Assembly: GCF_036226765.1 (NCBI RefSeq)
Contig: NZ_CP109017.1
Location: 4,961,001 to 5,025,000 of the forward strand
DNA: 64,000 nucleotides
Direction: 5' to 3'
Origin: Streptomyces sp. NBC_00670
GTDB lineage: Bacteria; Actinomycetota; Actinomycetes; Streptomycetales; Streptomycetaceae
Both the position numbers and the translations under genes were made by a program. Below the pieces are notes generated by a model. It searched no databases and was not told where the DNA came from. It saw only the letters and a program-made list of their open reading frames with translations. Of this stretch, positions 17,882-25,991 are shown one piece after another (within the stretch, counting starts at the first letter, position 1; every line of letters begins with the position of its first letter).

Positions 17882-18826
17882 GTGAGATCCATATGGAACG
17901 GCGCCATCTCGTTCGGCCTGGTCAGCATCCCGATCAAGCTGGTGAACGCCACCGAGAGCCACTCCGTCTCCTTCCGCCAGATCCACACGGAGGACGGCGG
18001 CCGCATCCGCTACCGCAAGGTCTGCGAGCTGGAGGACCGCGAGGTCACCTCCTCCGAGATCGGCAAGGGGTACGAGGACGCGGACGGTTCGATCGTCCCG
18101 ATCACGGACGAGGACCTGGCCCAGCTGCCGATCCCGACGACCCGGACCATCGAGATCGTCGCCTTCGTCCCGGCCGACCGCATCGACCCGCTCCAGATGG
18201 GCGCGGCCTACTACCTCGGCGCCAACGGCGTCCCGGCCGCGAAGCCGTACACGCTCCTGCGCGAGGCGCTGAAGCGGAGCAACCGGGTCGCCATCGCGAA
18301 GTACGCGCTGCGGGGGCGGGAGCGGCTCGGCATGCTCCGGGTGGTGGACGACGTGATCGCCATGCACGGCCTGCTCTGGCCCGACGAGATCCGCGCCCCG
18401 GAGGGCGTCGCCCCGGACGCGAACGTCACCGTCCGCGACAAGGAACTCGACCTCGCGGACGCTCTGATGGACACGCTGGGCGAGGTCGACCTGAACGACC
18501 TCCACGACGACTACCGGGAAGCGGTCGAGGAACTCATCGCCGCGAAGGTCTCCGGCGGAGAGCCCCGGGAAACCCCGGGTCCGGCCCGCAGCGGCAAGGT
18601 CCTGGACCTGATGGCAGCGCTGGAGAGCAGCGTCCGCGCGGCACAGCAGTCCCGCGCGGAACCTGCCGGGGACGAGGAGGAACACGCGGAGGTCAGAAAC
18701 CTCCCGAAGAAGAAGACCCCGGCGAAGAAGACAACGGCGGCGAAGAAGCCTGCGGCAGCGAAGAAGTCAGCAACCACCAAGAAACCCGCAACGAAGAAAA
18801 CCACCCCCCGCAAACGCTCCGCGTGA
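17882..18826 (+). CDS. ku: DNA-end-binding protein Ku
   Basis: 314 residues from GTG 17,882, giving the canonical start MRSIWNGAISFGLVSIPIKL behind GGAAGGG. The Ku core spans residues 1 to about 255 and includes RIRYRKVCELEDREV and GLLWPDEIR. The last ~45 residues are a lysine tail with AKK/PAKK repeats, as in the extended Ku of Streptomyces and mycobacteria; such tails bind DNA and assist end joining. Ku homodimers ring DNA ends and recruit LigD, whose polymerase domain is encoded divergently. Confidence 0.96.
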   Translation: MRSIWNGAISFGLVSIPIKLVNATESHSVSFRQIHTEDGGRIRYRKVCELEDREVTSSEIGKGYEDADGSIVPITDEDLAQLPIPTTRTIEIVAFVPADRIDPLQMGAAYYLGANGVPAAKPYTLLREALKRSNRVAIAKYALRGRERLGMLRVVDDVIAMHGLLWPDEIRAPEGVAPDANVTVRDKELDLADALMDTLGEVDLNDLHDDYREAVEELIAAKVSGGEPRETPGPARSGKVLDLMAALESSVRAAQQSRAEPAGDEEEHAEVRNLPKKKTPAKKTTAAKKPAAAKKSATTKKPATKKTTPRKRSA

Positions 18827-19060
18827 TGAGGGGCGCGGGGCTGTGCTGGATCTGCGGCTCCGCCGCGGGGTGCGCGAGCAGTAACCGTGCCCCTGTAAGG
18901 GGCGCGGGACTGTGTCCATGTGCGGCTACCGCCGCGCGGGCGCGAGAAGTCCCCACCCACCCGCACCCGACCACGCACCCCCGGGGTCCAAGGGGCGGAG
19001 CCCCTTGAAAGGAAGGGAAGGGCAGGGGCGGCGGGGGCGAAAAAACTCCCGGGCGAACCC
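18827..19060. repeat. Composite intergenic repeat downstream of ku
   Basis: Contains two GGGGCGCGGG(G) elements each followed by a CGGCTCCGCCGC- or CGGCTACCGCCG-type stem, then the AAGGGGC-gga-GCCCCTT hairpin (18,990-19,006) and a GGGGCGGCGGGGGCGAAAAA end. It lies between the convergent ku and ketosynthase genes and probably terminates both. Confidence 0.6.
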
Positions 19061-19091
19061 ACCCCCGCACCCCCCGGGCGAACCCCCCACC

Positions 19092-20954
19092 TCAGAAGCC
19101 CCCCGCACCCCACCTCCGCAAGGCCAACACCGCGTTGTGCCCCCCGAACCCGAACGAGTTGCTCAACGCGACACCACCCCCCGGCCCCCCAACCTCCCGC
19201 GGAGCGCCCCGCACCACATCCAGCTCCACCGCCCCGTCCACCACCTCACAGCCCACAGTCGGCGGAATCACCCCCTCCGCCAACGTCAACACCGTCACCA
19301 CCGCCTCCACCCCACCCGCGGCCCCCTGCAAGTGCCCCACGGCACCCTTGACGGCAGTCACCGGCACCACCCCGCCCAGAACACCTCGCACCGCCTCCGC
19401 CTCCGCGAGATCCCCCTCCACCGTCCCCGTCGCATGCGCGTTCACATGCACGACATCCACCGCGTGCGCCCCCGCATCCCGCAACGCCCGCCGCAACGCC
19501 ACCGCCACCCCGCTCCCGGAGGGATCCGGCGCCGCCATGTGGTGGGCGTCCGCCGACAGCCCCCAGCCCGCCGCCTCGCAGTAGATCCGCGCCCCCCGCG
19601 CCCGCGCGTGCTCCTCCGCCTCCAGGAGCAGGAACCCGGCTCCCTCCCCGTTCACGAACCCGTTGCGGTCCTTGGCGAACGGCCGCGACGGCGAGGTCCC
19701 CTCCTCCAGCCCGTGCGTGGACAGCGCCCGCATCGACGCGAACGACGCCATGATCGCCGGCGTCACCACCGCCTCCGCACCCCCGGCGAGCACCGCGTCG
19801 ACATGCCCGTACCGGATCCGGTCGATCGCCTGTCCGATCGCCTCCGTGCCGGACGCGCACGCGCTGGTCACCGTGCGCGCCTCGCCGGTGATCCGCAGCG
19901 CCAGCGACACCTGGGAGGCGGCCTGCGAGGGCACGCACATCGGTGTGGTCAGCGGCGACACCGCGCGCGGCCCCTTCTCCCGCAGCCTGCGGTCGCCACC
20001 GACGAGGACGGACGCGTCCCCGAGGATCGCCCCGACCGACACCCCGACCCGCTCCGGGTCGAGCCCGCTCTCCACCGTGCCGGCGACGTCGAACCCGGCG
20101 TCCCGCCAGGCCTCCCGCGCCGCGAGCACCGCGAACTGTGCGGCCCGGTTCATCCGCCGGGCCTGTGTGCGCGGCAGCAGGGCCGCCGGGTCCACGGGGA
20201 CGGTCCCGGCGATGCGCACCGGCAGCCCCGCGAACTCCTCACCCTCCAACTCGCGTATGCCGCACCGCCCGTCGAGCAGCCCCTGCCACAGCTCGGCCAC
20301 CCCGACGCCGAGTGGCGTGATCGCCCCGAGTCCGGTGACCACGACCCGGCGCGGCACGACCCCGCCCGCCGACCGCCGGGGGCGCGGGTGGTGCCGTACG
20401 AGCCGGTCGGTGCGGGCGGCCCCGGCGGCCAGCTCGCGCAACTCGTCGTCGGAGAGCGGCTGTTCGGAACGGTTCTCCAGGTCCCGGTACCAGCCGCCCC
20501 AGCGGCGTACGTACGTCTCCTCCTCGGCGCGCGGGTCCACCACCCGCAGCGTGGTGACCCGGTCGCCGTCCCGGAAGCCGACGGCGTCCAGATCGCTGGA
20601 GGTGACCAGGGGGATGCGGCTGACGTCCATGCGCCGGCAGGCGACGATGACGTCGCCGGAGCGGGCGAGCAACTCCTCGCGGTCCGTGCCGCCGAGCGGC
20701 GGGCGGAGGGTGACGCGGATGGTCTCCGGGGACTCCGGCACGGTGTGCGTCACCACGAACCAGCGGTCGGCGGCCACGTCCCGCCCGGACAGGGCGAGCA
20801 GGTCACCGGGGACGACCTCGCCGGTGGTCACGGTGTGCGGCTGGAAGTAGGGGACGTGGGGGACGTACGGGGAGCCGGGGGTGTCGGAGGAGCCGGGGGT
20901 GTCGGAGGCGGCGGTGCGGACCGGACGGCGAGCTGCGTCGTGCATGTCGTGCAT
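19092..20954 (-). CDS. Beta-ketoacyl synthase with an unusual N-terminal domain
   Basis: 620 residues from ATG 20,954. Residues ~30-170 form a compact domain I do not recognise (GEVVPGDLLALSGRDV ... RWGGWYRDLENRSEQPL). From ~200 a complete FabF-type ketosynthase begins at RRVVVTGLGAITPLGVG. Catalytic residues are intact: Cys in TVTSACASGTEAIG, His in VNAHATGTVEGD, His in GAVGHLQGAAG. It condenses an acyl thioester with malonyl-ACP. No ACP, AT or reductase gene is adjacent, so it is an orphan enzyme. A perfect 8-bp inverted repeat lies 149 bp upstream of its start. Confidence 0.85.
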   Translation of the reverse strand: MHDMHDAARRPVRTAASDTPGSSDTPGSPYVPHVPYFQPHTVTTGEVVPGDLLALSGRDVAADRWFVVTHTVPESPETIRVTLRPPLGGTDREELLARSGDVIVACRRMDVSRIPLVTSSDLDAVGFRDGDRVTTLRVVDPRAEEETYVRRWGGWYRDLENRSEQPLSDDELRELAAGAARTDRLVRHHPRPRRSAGGVVPRRVVVTGLGAITPLGVGVAELWQGLLDGRCGIRELEGEEFAGLPVRIAGTVPVDPAALLPRTQARRMNRAAQFAVLAAREAWRDAGFDVAGTVESGLDPERVGVSVGAILGDASVLVGGDRRLREKGPRAVSPLTTPMCVPSQAASQVSLALRITGEARTVTSACASGTEAIGQAIDRIRYGHVDAVLAGGAEAVVTPAIMASFASMRALSTHGLEEGTSPSRPFAKDRNGFVNGEGAGFLLLEAEEHARARGARIYCEAAGWGLSADAHHMAAPDPSGSGVAVALRRALRDAGAHAVDVVHVNAHATGTVEGDLAEAEAVRGVLGGVVPVTAVKGAVGHLQGAAGGVEAVVTVLTLAEGVIPPTVGCEVVDGAVELDVVRGAPREVGGPGGGVALSNSFGFGGHNAVLALRRWGAGGF

Positions 20955-21102
20955 GGGGAGGCTGCTTCCTGTGGCGTGGGTGGTGGCCGGCAGGGGGAAC
21001 CGCCCTGCCGGGTACCCTCCTTCGCAGTGTGCCCGTCCGCCAGGACCGCTCCGTCTTCCGTACGAGGCCGCCACGCGCCCAACTCTGGCGCTTTCCAGCC
21101 AA

Positions 21103-21125
21103 GTTCACGCACGGGTGGCGTGAAC
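21103..21125. promoter_or_regulatory. Inverted repeat upstream of the fused ketosynthase
   Basis: GTTCACGC-acgggtg-GCGTGAAC is a perfect 8-bp palindrome with a 7-bp spacer in the intergenic region 20,955-21,203. It is a candidate operator for the ketosynthase gene. A TTGACA hexamer at about 21,162 points away from it, and no + strand gene follows. Confidence 0.4.
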
Positions 21126-21203
21126 GGTGTGCCAGATCTCACAATCCATGACAAAACGGATCTTGACAGACCGCCCGTGACTGTCGACTCCCGTCACCCT
21201 CCG

Positions 21204-21623
21204 TCAACGCGCCTCGGGCGGACGTGACTTGATCCGCATGCCCGGGCGGCGGCGGTGGACGGTGACGTAGGACAGCCCGTCCGGGCCGGCGGCGAGGCGG
21301 CGGGTCGAGCCGTGCGGCAGCCAGCACAGGGCGCCCTCCGCGAGCGGTACGACGGTGCCCCCGCCCCCGGGGGACTCCAGTCGGCCGCCGCCCGCGACGA
21401 CGAGGAGCAGCACGTCGAGATCCGGCTCCATGTGGGTGTCGACTCCCTGGTCCGGCGGCAGGTGCACGAGGTTGGCGTCGAGCTGGCGCCCGGACTCGGC
21501 GAGCCGCCACAGCGCGCCCGCCGGGGCGGACGGCTGCGCGGCGAGGGCCTGGACGTCGCACAGCAGGCTCGGCACGGGGGCCGGGCCGGGGTCCGTCTCG
21601 TGCGCCTCGGGCGTCGGCGGCAT
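21204..21623 (-). CDS. Cupin-domain protein
   Basis: 139 residues from ATG 21,623, with GAGAGGA six bases upstream. The small cupin barrel is seen in VHLPPDQGVDTHMEPDLDVLLLVVAGGGRLE and LAEGALCWLPHGSTRRLAAG. Metal ligands are partly replaced (H-x-E retained, one His in the second motif), so it may sense or bind a ligand without catalysis. It is divergent from a COG2345-type regulator 122 bp away and is probably its target. Confidence 0.72.
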   Translation of the reverse strand: MPPTPEAHETDPGPAPVPSLLCDVQALAAQPSAPAGALWRLAESGRQLDANLVHLPPDQGVDTHMEPDLDVLLLVVAGGGRLESPGGGGTVVPLAEGALCWLPHGSTRRLAAGPDGLSYVTVHRRRPGMRIKSRPPEAR

Positions 21624-21745
21624 CGGCGTTCCTCTCGTCCCACTCGTCACGCGCGTCTGAACTGCGCCTGATTATTACATGTACCATTTGGAGAAACTGA
21701 GCAGCCGAGTGCCAACGGGAAGAGACGGGAAGAAGGGTGATCGCC
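21624..21745. promoter_or_regulatory. Divergent promoter region, cupin / Fe-S-type regulator
   Basis: A markedly AT-rich stretch for this genome (about 21,670-21,690) includes a TACATGTA palindrome at 21,676-21,683. On the minus strand it includes TAATAAT, a good -10 for the cupin gene. The palindrome overlaps that box, as an autoregulatory operator would. Confidence 0.45.
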
Positions 21746-22429
21746 GTGCCCGCACACCAGGAGAGCGCACCGCTCTCCCCGCGCCGCCGAGCCGTGTTCG
21801 ACGCCGTGCGGGAGGCGTCCGCCCCGGTCGGCATCACCGAGGTCGCCGAGCGGCTCGGCGTGCACCCCAACACCGTCCGGTTCCACCTCGACGCGCTGGT
21901 GGCGCAGGGCCGTGTGGAGCGGACGCTGGAACAGCCGTCCGGTCCCGGCCGCCCGCGCACCGTCCACACCGCCCGGCGCGGCATGGACCGGGGCGGCGCA
22001 CGTCACTACCAGCTCCTGGCCCGGGTGCTGGTCAGCCGGCTGGCGTCCGCCGGGCCCGCGACCGAGGCGGCCGCCGAGGCCATCGAAGCGGGCCGGGACT
22101 GGGGCCGCCATCTGGTCGAACCGTTCGTCCCGTCCCGTCGCCCCACGGCACGGGAGTCGGTCGAGCGGGTCACCGCCATGCTCGACGACCTGGGCTTTGC
22201 CCCGCGGCCCGACGGCCACGACGCCGACAGCCCCGACCGGATCCGGCTGCGGCACTGCCCCTTCCTCGAACTCGCCGAGGAGTACGGCAGGGTCGTCTGC
22301 CCGCTCCACCTCGGCCTGATGCAGGGCGCACTGGCCGAACTGCGCGCCCCCGTCGAGGCCGCGCGCCTGGAACCGTTCGCGGAACCGGACGCGTGCGTCG
22401 CACACCTGACCCCCGCCCGAGCGGCGTGA
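21746..22429 (+). CDS. HTH regulator with C-terminal cysteine cluster (COG2345/SufR-like)
   Basis: 227 residues from GTG 21,746, eight bases after AGAAGGG; GTG 21,737 is an alternative. The N-terminal winged helix reads ITEVAERLGVHPNTVRFHLDALVAQGRVER. The C-terminal part has LRHCPFLELAEEYGRVVCPLHLGLMQG and a third Cys in PDACVAHL. This Cys pattern resembles ArsR-like COG2345 regulators, some of which (SufR) bind an Fe-S cluster. It probably controls the divergent cupin and the membrane protein just downstream. Confidence 0.78.
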   Translation: MPAHQESAPLSPRRRAVFDAVREASAPVGITEVAERLGVHPNTVRFHLDALVAQGRVERTLEQPSGPGRPRTVHTARRGMDRGGARHYQLLARVLVSRLASAGPATEAAAEAIEAGRDWGRHLVEPFVPSRRPTARESVERVTAMLDDLGFAPRPDGHDADSPDRIRLRHCPFLELAEEYGRVVCPLHLGLMQGALAELRAPVEAARLEPFAEPDACVAHLTPARAA

Positions 22430-22480
22430 CGCACCCCACTCCCCGACCACTCCTCTCGACCCCCGGAAGACAGCGAAACG

Positions 22481-22924
22481 ATGAACCCGACCTCCGCCGC
22501 CGTAGCAGGCGCCGTCACCTTCCTCTGGCTGGGAATGGTGCTGGCGATCTCCTTCCTGGAGGCGCCCTTGAAGTTCCGGGCGCCCGGGGTGACGATCCCC
22601 GTCGGGCTCGGCATCGGCCGTATCGTCTTCCGCGCGCTCAACCTCACGGAGGCGGTCCTGGCGGTCGTCGCCCTCGTGGCGACAGCCGTGGGCAGCCCCT
22701 CGGCGGCGATCGTCACGCTCCTCGCCGTCGCCGCGGTGGTGCTGGCCGGGCAGCTTCTCGTCGTACGGCCCCGGCTGAACCGGCGCTCCGACGCGGTGCT
22801 CGCCGGCGAGGACCCGGCCCTGCGCCGTTCCCGTGCGCATCTGTACTACGTGGGTCTTGAGTTGGTGAAGGTCGTGGCACTGCTCGCGCTGGGCTGCACG
22901 GTACTGGCGACGACGACGGGCTGA
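22481..22924 (+). CDS. Small integral membrane protein, four predicted helices
   Basis: 147 residues from ATG 22,481. Hydrophobic segments lie near residues 7-27, 50-67, 74-93 and 122-141. Between helices one and two is the motif EAPLKFRAPGVTIPVGLGIGRIVF, and a basic loop RPRLNRRSDAVLAGED faces the last helix. The family is unknown to me. It lies 51 bp after the Fe-S-type regulator in the same direction and is probably co-transcribed with it. Confidence 0.75.
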   Translation: MNPTSAAVAGAVTFLWLGMVLAISFLEAPLKFRAPGVTIPVGLGIGRIVFRALNLTEAVLAVVALVATAVGSPSAAIVTLLAVAAVVLAGQLLVVRPRLNRRSDAVLAGEDPALRRSRAHLYYVGLELVKVVALLALGCTVLATTTG

Positions 22925-22948
22925 TCCGGCGTCCGCCGCTCGCCGTCT

Positions 22949-23497
22949 TCAGGTGCCGTCCCGGACGTCGTAGACCAGCAGTCCGTCGTCGCGGAGCCGG
23001 GCGCCGGGTGTGGGCCGGTGGGAGGTGAGCCGGCCGTCGTGCATGAGGTGGAACACCTCGCTGCCGCGGGCGAGGACCGCGAAGTCCGCGATCAGCCGCC
23101 GGTGGCAGCGCCACCACACCGACTCCGCGCACATCACGGCGGTACGGGTGGTCGCGGCCTCGCGCAGCAGGTCGTCCATCGCCGCGACGAACTCCGGGTC
23201 GCGGGTGTAACCGGCGTAGCCGCGGAAGGACGCGTTCTCCCAGAAGGTGTCGGGGGAGTCGGGCGCCGCCCGCCGGAAGCCGCCGAGCCGCTGTTCCCAC
23301 CGGTAGTCGAGCCCGCGGCGGGGCAGCCAGCGCGCGAGCGCGTCGCGGCCGGCGTCCGGGTTGCGGCGGCTGCCCGGGGCGGTGCGGACGTCCACGACGG
23401 CGGCCACCCGGGCGCCGCCCAGCAGCCCGGCCAGCTCCTCCTCACCGGCGGTGCCGTGCCCGAAGGTGAGCAGCGGCTCGGGGGCTCCGTCCGGCAC
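22949..23497 (-). CDS. DUF488 family protein
   Basis: 182 residues from GTG 23,497. Typical DUF488 motifs are LTFGHGTAGEEELAGLL, VVDVRTAPGSRRNP, the YRWEQRLGGFR and FRGYAGY segments, and AVMCAESVWWRCHRRLIADF. The last holds the conserved Cys-x-x-x-x-x-x-Cys-H-R signature. Function is unknown; a nucleic acid-related role has been suggested for the family. It begins one base after the stop of the cupin gene upstream, so the pair form one operon. Confidence 0.88.
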   Translation of the reverse strand: MPDGAPEPLLTFGHGTAGEEELAGLLGGARVAAVVDVRTAPGSRRNPDAGRDALARWLPRRGLDYRWEQRLGGFRRAAPDSPDTFWENASFRGYAGYTRDPEFVAAMDDLLREAATTRTAVMCAESVWWRCHRRLIADFAVLARGSEVFHLMHDGRLTSHRPTPGARLRDDGLLVYDVRDGT

Positions 23498-23498
23498 G

Positions 23499-23831
23499 TC
23501 AGTCGCGCTTGGCCACGGTGAGCAGTACGGCGGCGTCCTCGAGGGCCTCCAGCCCGTGCCGCGCCTGCGGAACGGTGAGCAGATCCCCGTTCCGCCCCTC
23601 CCACGAGGTCTCCCCGCTGGTGAGCCGCACCCGCCCGCGCAGTACGAGCAGCGTCGCCTCGCCCGGGTTCTCGTGCTCGGAGAGCGAGGTCCCGGCGGTC
23701 AGCGCGAGCACCGTCTGCCGCAACACGTTCTCGTGCCCACCGTGCACGGTGGTGGCACTGCGCCCGGTGGAGGCGGCGGCGGCACGCTCAAGGTGCTCGC
23801 GGACAAGGGCGTCGAGTGAGATCTTCTGCAT
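23499..23831 (-). CDS. Small cupin-domain protein
   Basis: 110 residues from ATG 23,831 (MQKISLDALVREHLE). The cupin core LTAGTSLSEHENPGEATLLVLRGRVRLTSGE ... GDLLTVPQARHGLEAL resembles the small LuxR-neighbour or AraC-sensor-type cupins. The H-x-N and later His suggest metal binding. It is tightly linked to the DUF488 gene (1-bp gap). Its ligand is unknown. Confidence 0.78.
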   Translation of the reverse strand: MQKISLDALVREHLERAAAASTGRSATTVHGGHENVLRQTVLALTAGTSLSEHENPGEATLLVLRGRVRLTSGETSWEGRNGDLLTVPQARHGLEALEDAAVLLTVAKRD

Positions 23832-23969
23832 GTCCACCAGTGTCCGTGCACTCGCCCGGCCCACGCCACCGAAGCTGCGCCGTACCCCGCCACTGTTCGA
23901 GCCGGGCGATGCGCTCACGCCGACACTCGGCCGTGTCCAGGTAGTCCCCGTGACGGCCCCGTGAGGGTG

Positions 23970-24722
23970 TCAGACCTGGCCGTAACCGCCGTCGACCTGG
24001 TAGTCGGCGCCGTTGACGTGGGAGGCCGCGTCCGAGGCGACGAAGGCGATCACGGCGGCGACCTCCTCCGCGGTACCGGCCCGGGTCATCGGGGTCCCGG
24101 TGCCCATCGTGGCGACGAGCGCCTCGCGTTCCTCCGCGGTGGCGGCCAGCTGCGCGATACCGGGCGTATCCGTCGGGCCCGGGCTCACCACGTTCACCCG
24201 GATCCCGCGTGGGGTCAGCTCAAGGGCCCAGGTACGGGCGAGAGCGCGGACCCCGGCCTTGGAGGCCGCGTAGAGACTCCGCCCGCGCGACGCCTTGTGC
24301 GCGGCCATCGAGCCGGTGAGGACGATGACACCACCGTCCGCCAGCAGCGGCAGCGCCTTCTGGACGGTCATGACCGTGCCGGTGATGTTGACGTCGAAGA
24401 CCGTCCTGATGACGTCCTCGGTGATGGTTCCCAGCGGTGCGGTCGCGATCGCCGCCGCGTTGACGACCAGCGCGTCCAGCCGGCCGCTGCGCCGCTCCAC
24501 CTGTGCGAAGAGCCGGTCGAGGTCGTCGGCCGAGCGCGAGTCGGCCCGCACCCCGATGACCTCACCCGGTATGTCCGCGGCCGCCGCCGTCAGGGCGTCC
24601 TGGTCCCGTCCCGTGATGTAGACGGTGCCGCCCCCTTCGGCGATCTTCCGCGCGGTGACGTGGCCGATACCGGCACTTCCACCCGTCACTACCGCGACCT
24701 TGTCGTGAAATGCGTTGCTCAT
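23970..24722 (-). CDS. Short-chain dehydrogenase/reductase (SDR)
   Basis: 250 residues from ATG 24,722. The classical SDR features are complete: cofactor motif VTGGSAGIG, NAAAIA, catalytic Ser in LTGSMAA, YAASK with Tyr and Lys, and the SPGPTDTPG loop. Arg after the glycine motif (TGRDQDAL) suggests NADPH. It probably reduces or oxidises a small alcohol or ketone. It is divergent from an MmyB-type regulator, a frequent arrangement in which the regulator controls the SDR. Confidence 0.92.
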   Translation of the reverse strand: MSNAFHDKVAVVTGGSAGIGHVTARKIAEGGGTVYITGRDQDALTAAAADIPGEVIGVRADSRSADDLDRLFAQVERRSGRLDALVVNAAAIATAPLGTITEDVIRTVFDVNITGTVMTVQKALPLLADGGVIVLTGSMAAHKASRGRSLYAASKAGVRALARTWALELTPRGIRVNVVSPGPTDTPGIAQLAATAEEREALVATMGTGTPMTRAGTAEEVAAVIAFVASDAASHVNGADYQVDGGYGQV

Positions 24723-24849
24723 GGAGCTCGTCGTCCGTTCGTCTGGGTAGCCGTCCTGGCCGGGACGTCGTGCAAGACGTCCCGGAAAAGTCCTGAGGAA
24801 CACAGGAGGTAGGAGCCTGCGCCTCGTGCCGACACCGGTGCCAGAAGCC

Positions 24850-24872
24850 TGCTGGTACTGGTACTGGCAGCA
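24850..24872. promoter_or_regulatory. Candidate operator between SDR and MmyB-type regulator
   Basis: TGCTG and CAGCA flank a core with two TGGTAC direct repeats, giving an imperfect palindrome in the 187-bp divergent region. It sits 38 bp before the regulator start, a typical spot for an autoregulatory site. Confidence 0.4.
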
Positions 24873-24909
24873 CCAGGCCGACGCCTCCCGGCTCTGGCAC
24901 AGTGGATCT

Positions 24910-25749
24910 GTGCCGACAACCACGAACCGGACCGAACTACGGGATTTCCTGCGCTCACGACGCGCGCGGGTCTCACCCGAGGACGTCGGCATACCCGCGA
25001 CAGTGCGTCGGCGCACCCCCGGACTGCGCCGCGAGGAGGTCGCCCAGCTGGCCGGTGTCGGCATCACCTGGTACACGTGGCTGGAGCAGGGACGGCCGAT
25101 CAACGTCAGCTCGCAGGTGCTCGACGCGGTGGCCCGCACGCTGTTCCTGGATGCCGCCGAGCGCGACCACCTCTACCGACTGGCCGAGGTTCCCCAGCCT
25201 CCGGCCGTCAGTGATCCGCCGACCGAGCTCCCCGGCCACCTCGACAGCGTCCTGGGAGCCCTGGACCCGTTGCCCGCCATGCTGGTCGACGCCCGCACCG
25301 ACGTGCTGCGCTGGAACCGCGCATACGCGGCCCTGCACCCCGCTCTGGTCAGTGCTCCGCCCGGCGAGCGCAACACCCTCTGGCAGCTCTTCGCGGCACC
25401 GGAGGGGCAGCCCCGCATCGTCAACCGCGACGAGCAGGCCCCCGAGGCCGTGGCAGGGTTCCGCTATCGCTACAGCCAGAACGCGGGCGACCGGCGATGG
25501 CAGGACTTCGTCGCCCGTCTGTGCACCGTCAGCCCGCTGTTCTCCCGGCTCTGGGCCACGCACGACGTCGCTCCGCCGCACCTGTGCGACAAGCGCTACG
25601 ACATCACGGGGATCGGCGAAGTGAGCCTGCGTGCCACCAGCATGGAACTGACCGACCACCCCGGTGTCCGCCTCGTCGTCCAGACCCCCACCGACAGACG
25701 CAGCCGCGAGAACATCGACCGTCTGCTACGCCGGGCGACGCACCTGTGA
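24910..25749 (+). CDS. MmyB-family XRE transcriptional regulator
   Basis: 279 residues from GTG 24,910. No clear ribosome site precedes it, so it may be leaderless or weakly translated. The helix-turn-helix includes RRRTPGLRREEVAQLAGVGITWYTWLEQGR, the signature of the MmyB family. The ligand-binding PAS-like C-terminal domain (PAMLVDARTDVLRWNRAYAAL) follows. Such proteins often control adjacent SDR genes; the divergent SDR fits this. Homologues bind fatty-acid-like ligands in some structures. Confidence 0.88.
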   Translation: MPTTTNRTELRDFLRSRRARVSPEDVGIPATVRRRTPGLRREEVAQLAGVGITWYTWLEQGRPINVSSQVLDAVARTLFLDAAERDHLYRLAEVPQPPAVSDPPTELPGHLDSVLGALDPLPAMLVDARTDVLRWNRAYAALHPALVSAPPGERNTLWQLFAAPEGQPRIVNRDEQAPEAVAGFRYRYSQNAGDRRWQDFVARLCTVSPLFSRLWATHDVAPPHLCDKRYDITGIGEVSLRATSMELTDHPGVRLVVQTPTDRRSRENIDRLLRRATHL

Positions 25750-25991
25750 CGAATGGACCGAGGCCCGGGCATGGGCCAGGCTGCACCATCTCGGTCCTGG
25801 ACGAACTCGGCGCCCGCAGCGGACTGGACCGGTCGCGGTGCGCGATCGACTTCGTCGGCGTCCGGACCCTCGAAGGGGCGTGACCGCCGGCGTCTCGGCA
25901 GCGGATCACCACACTCCCGGCAGTACCGCCGAGCCGTCACACGGAATCTGGGCGCCTGTCCGCGTGAGGCCGGCGGACAGGCGCAGTACCC

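Noticed and set aside
25746..25883. Short open frame after the MmyB-type gene ending ... RSRCAIDFVGVRTLEGA
   Set aside because: About 45 residues with no credible ribosome site and no recognisable motif; it may be a gene remnant but cannot be supported as a feature.
25596..25940. Minus-strand frame with a CRECG motif overlapping the MmyB gene
   Set aside because: Most of it lies antisense to the conserved regulator and reads Arg/Pro/Ser-rich; a single CxxC is not enough.
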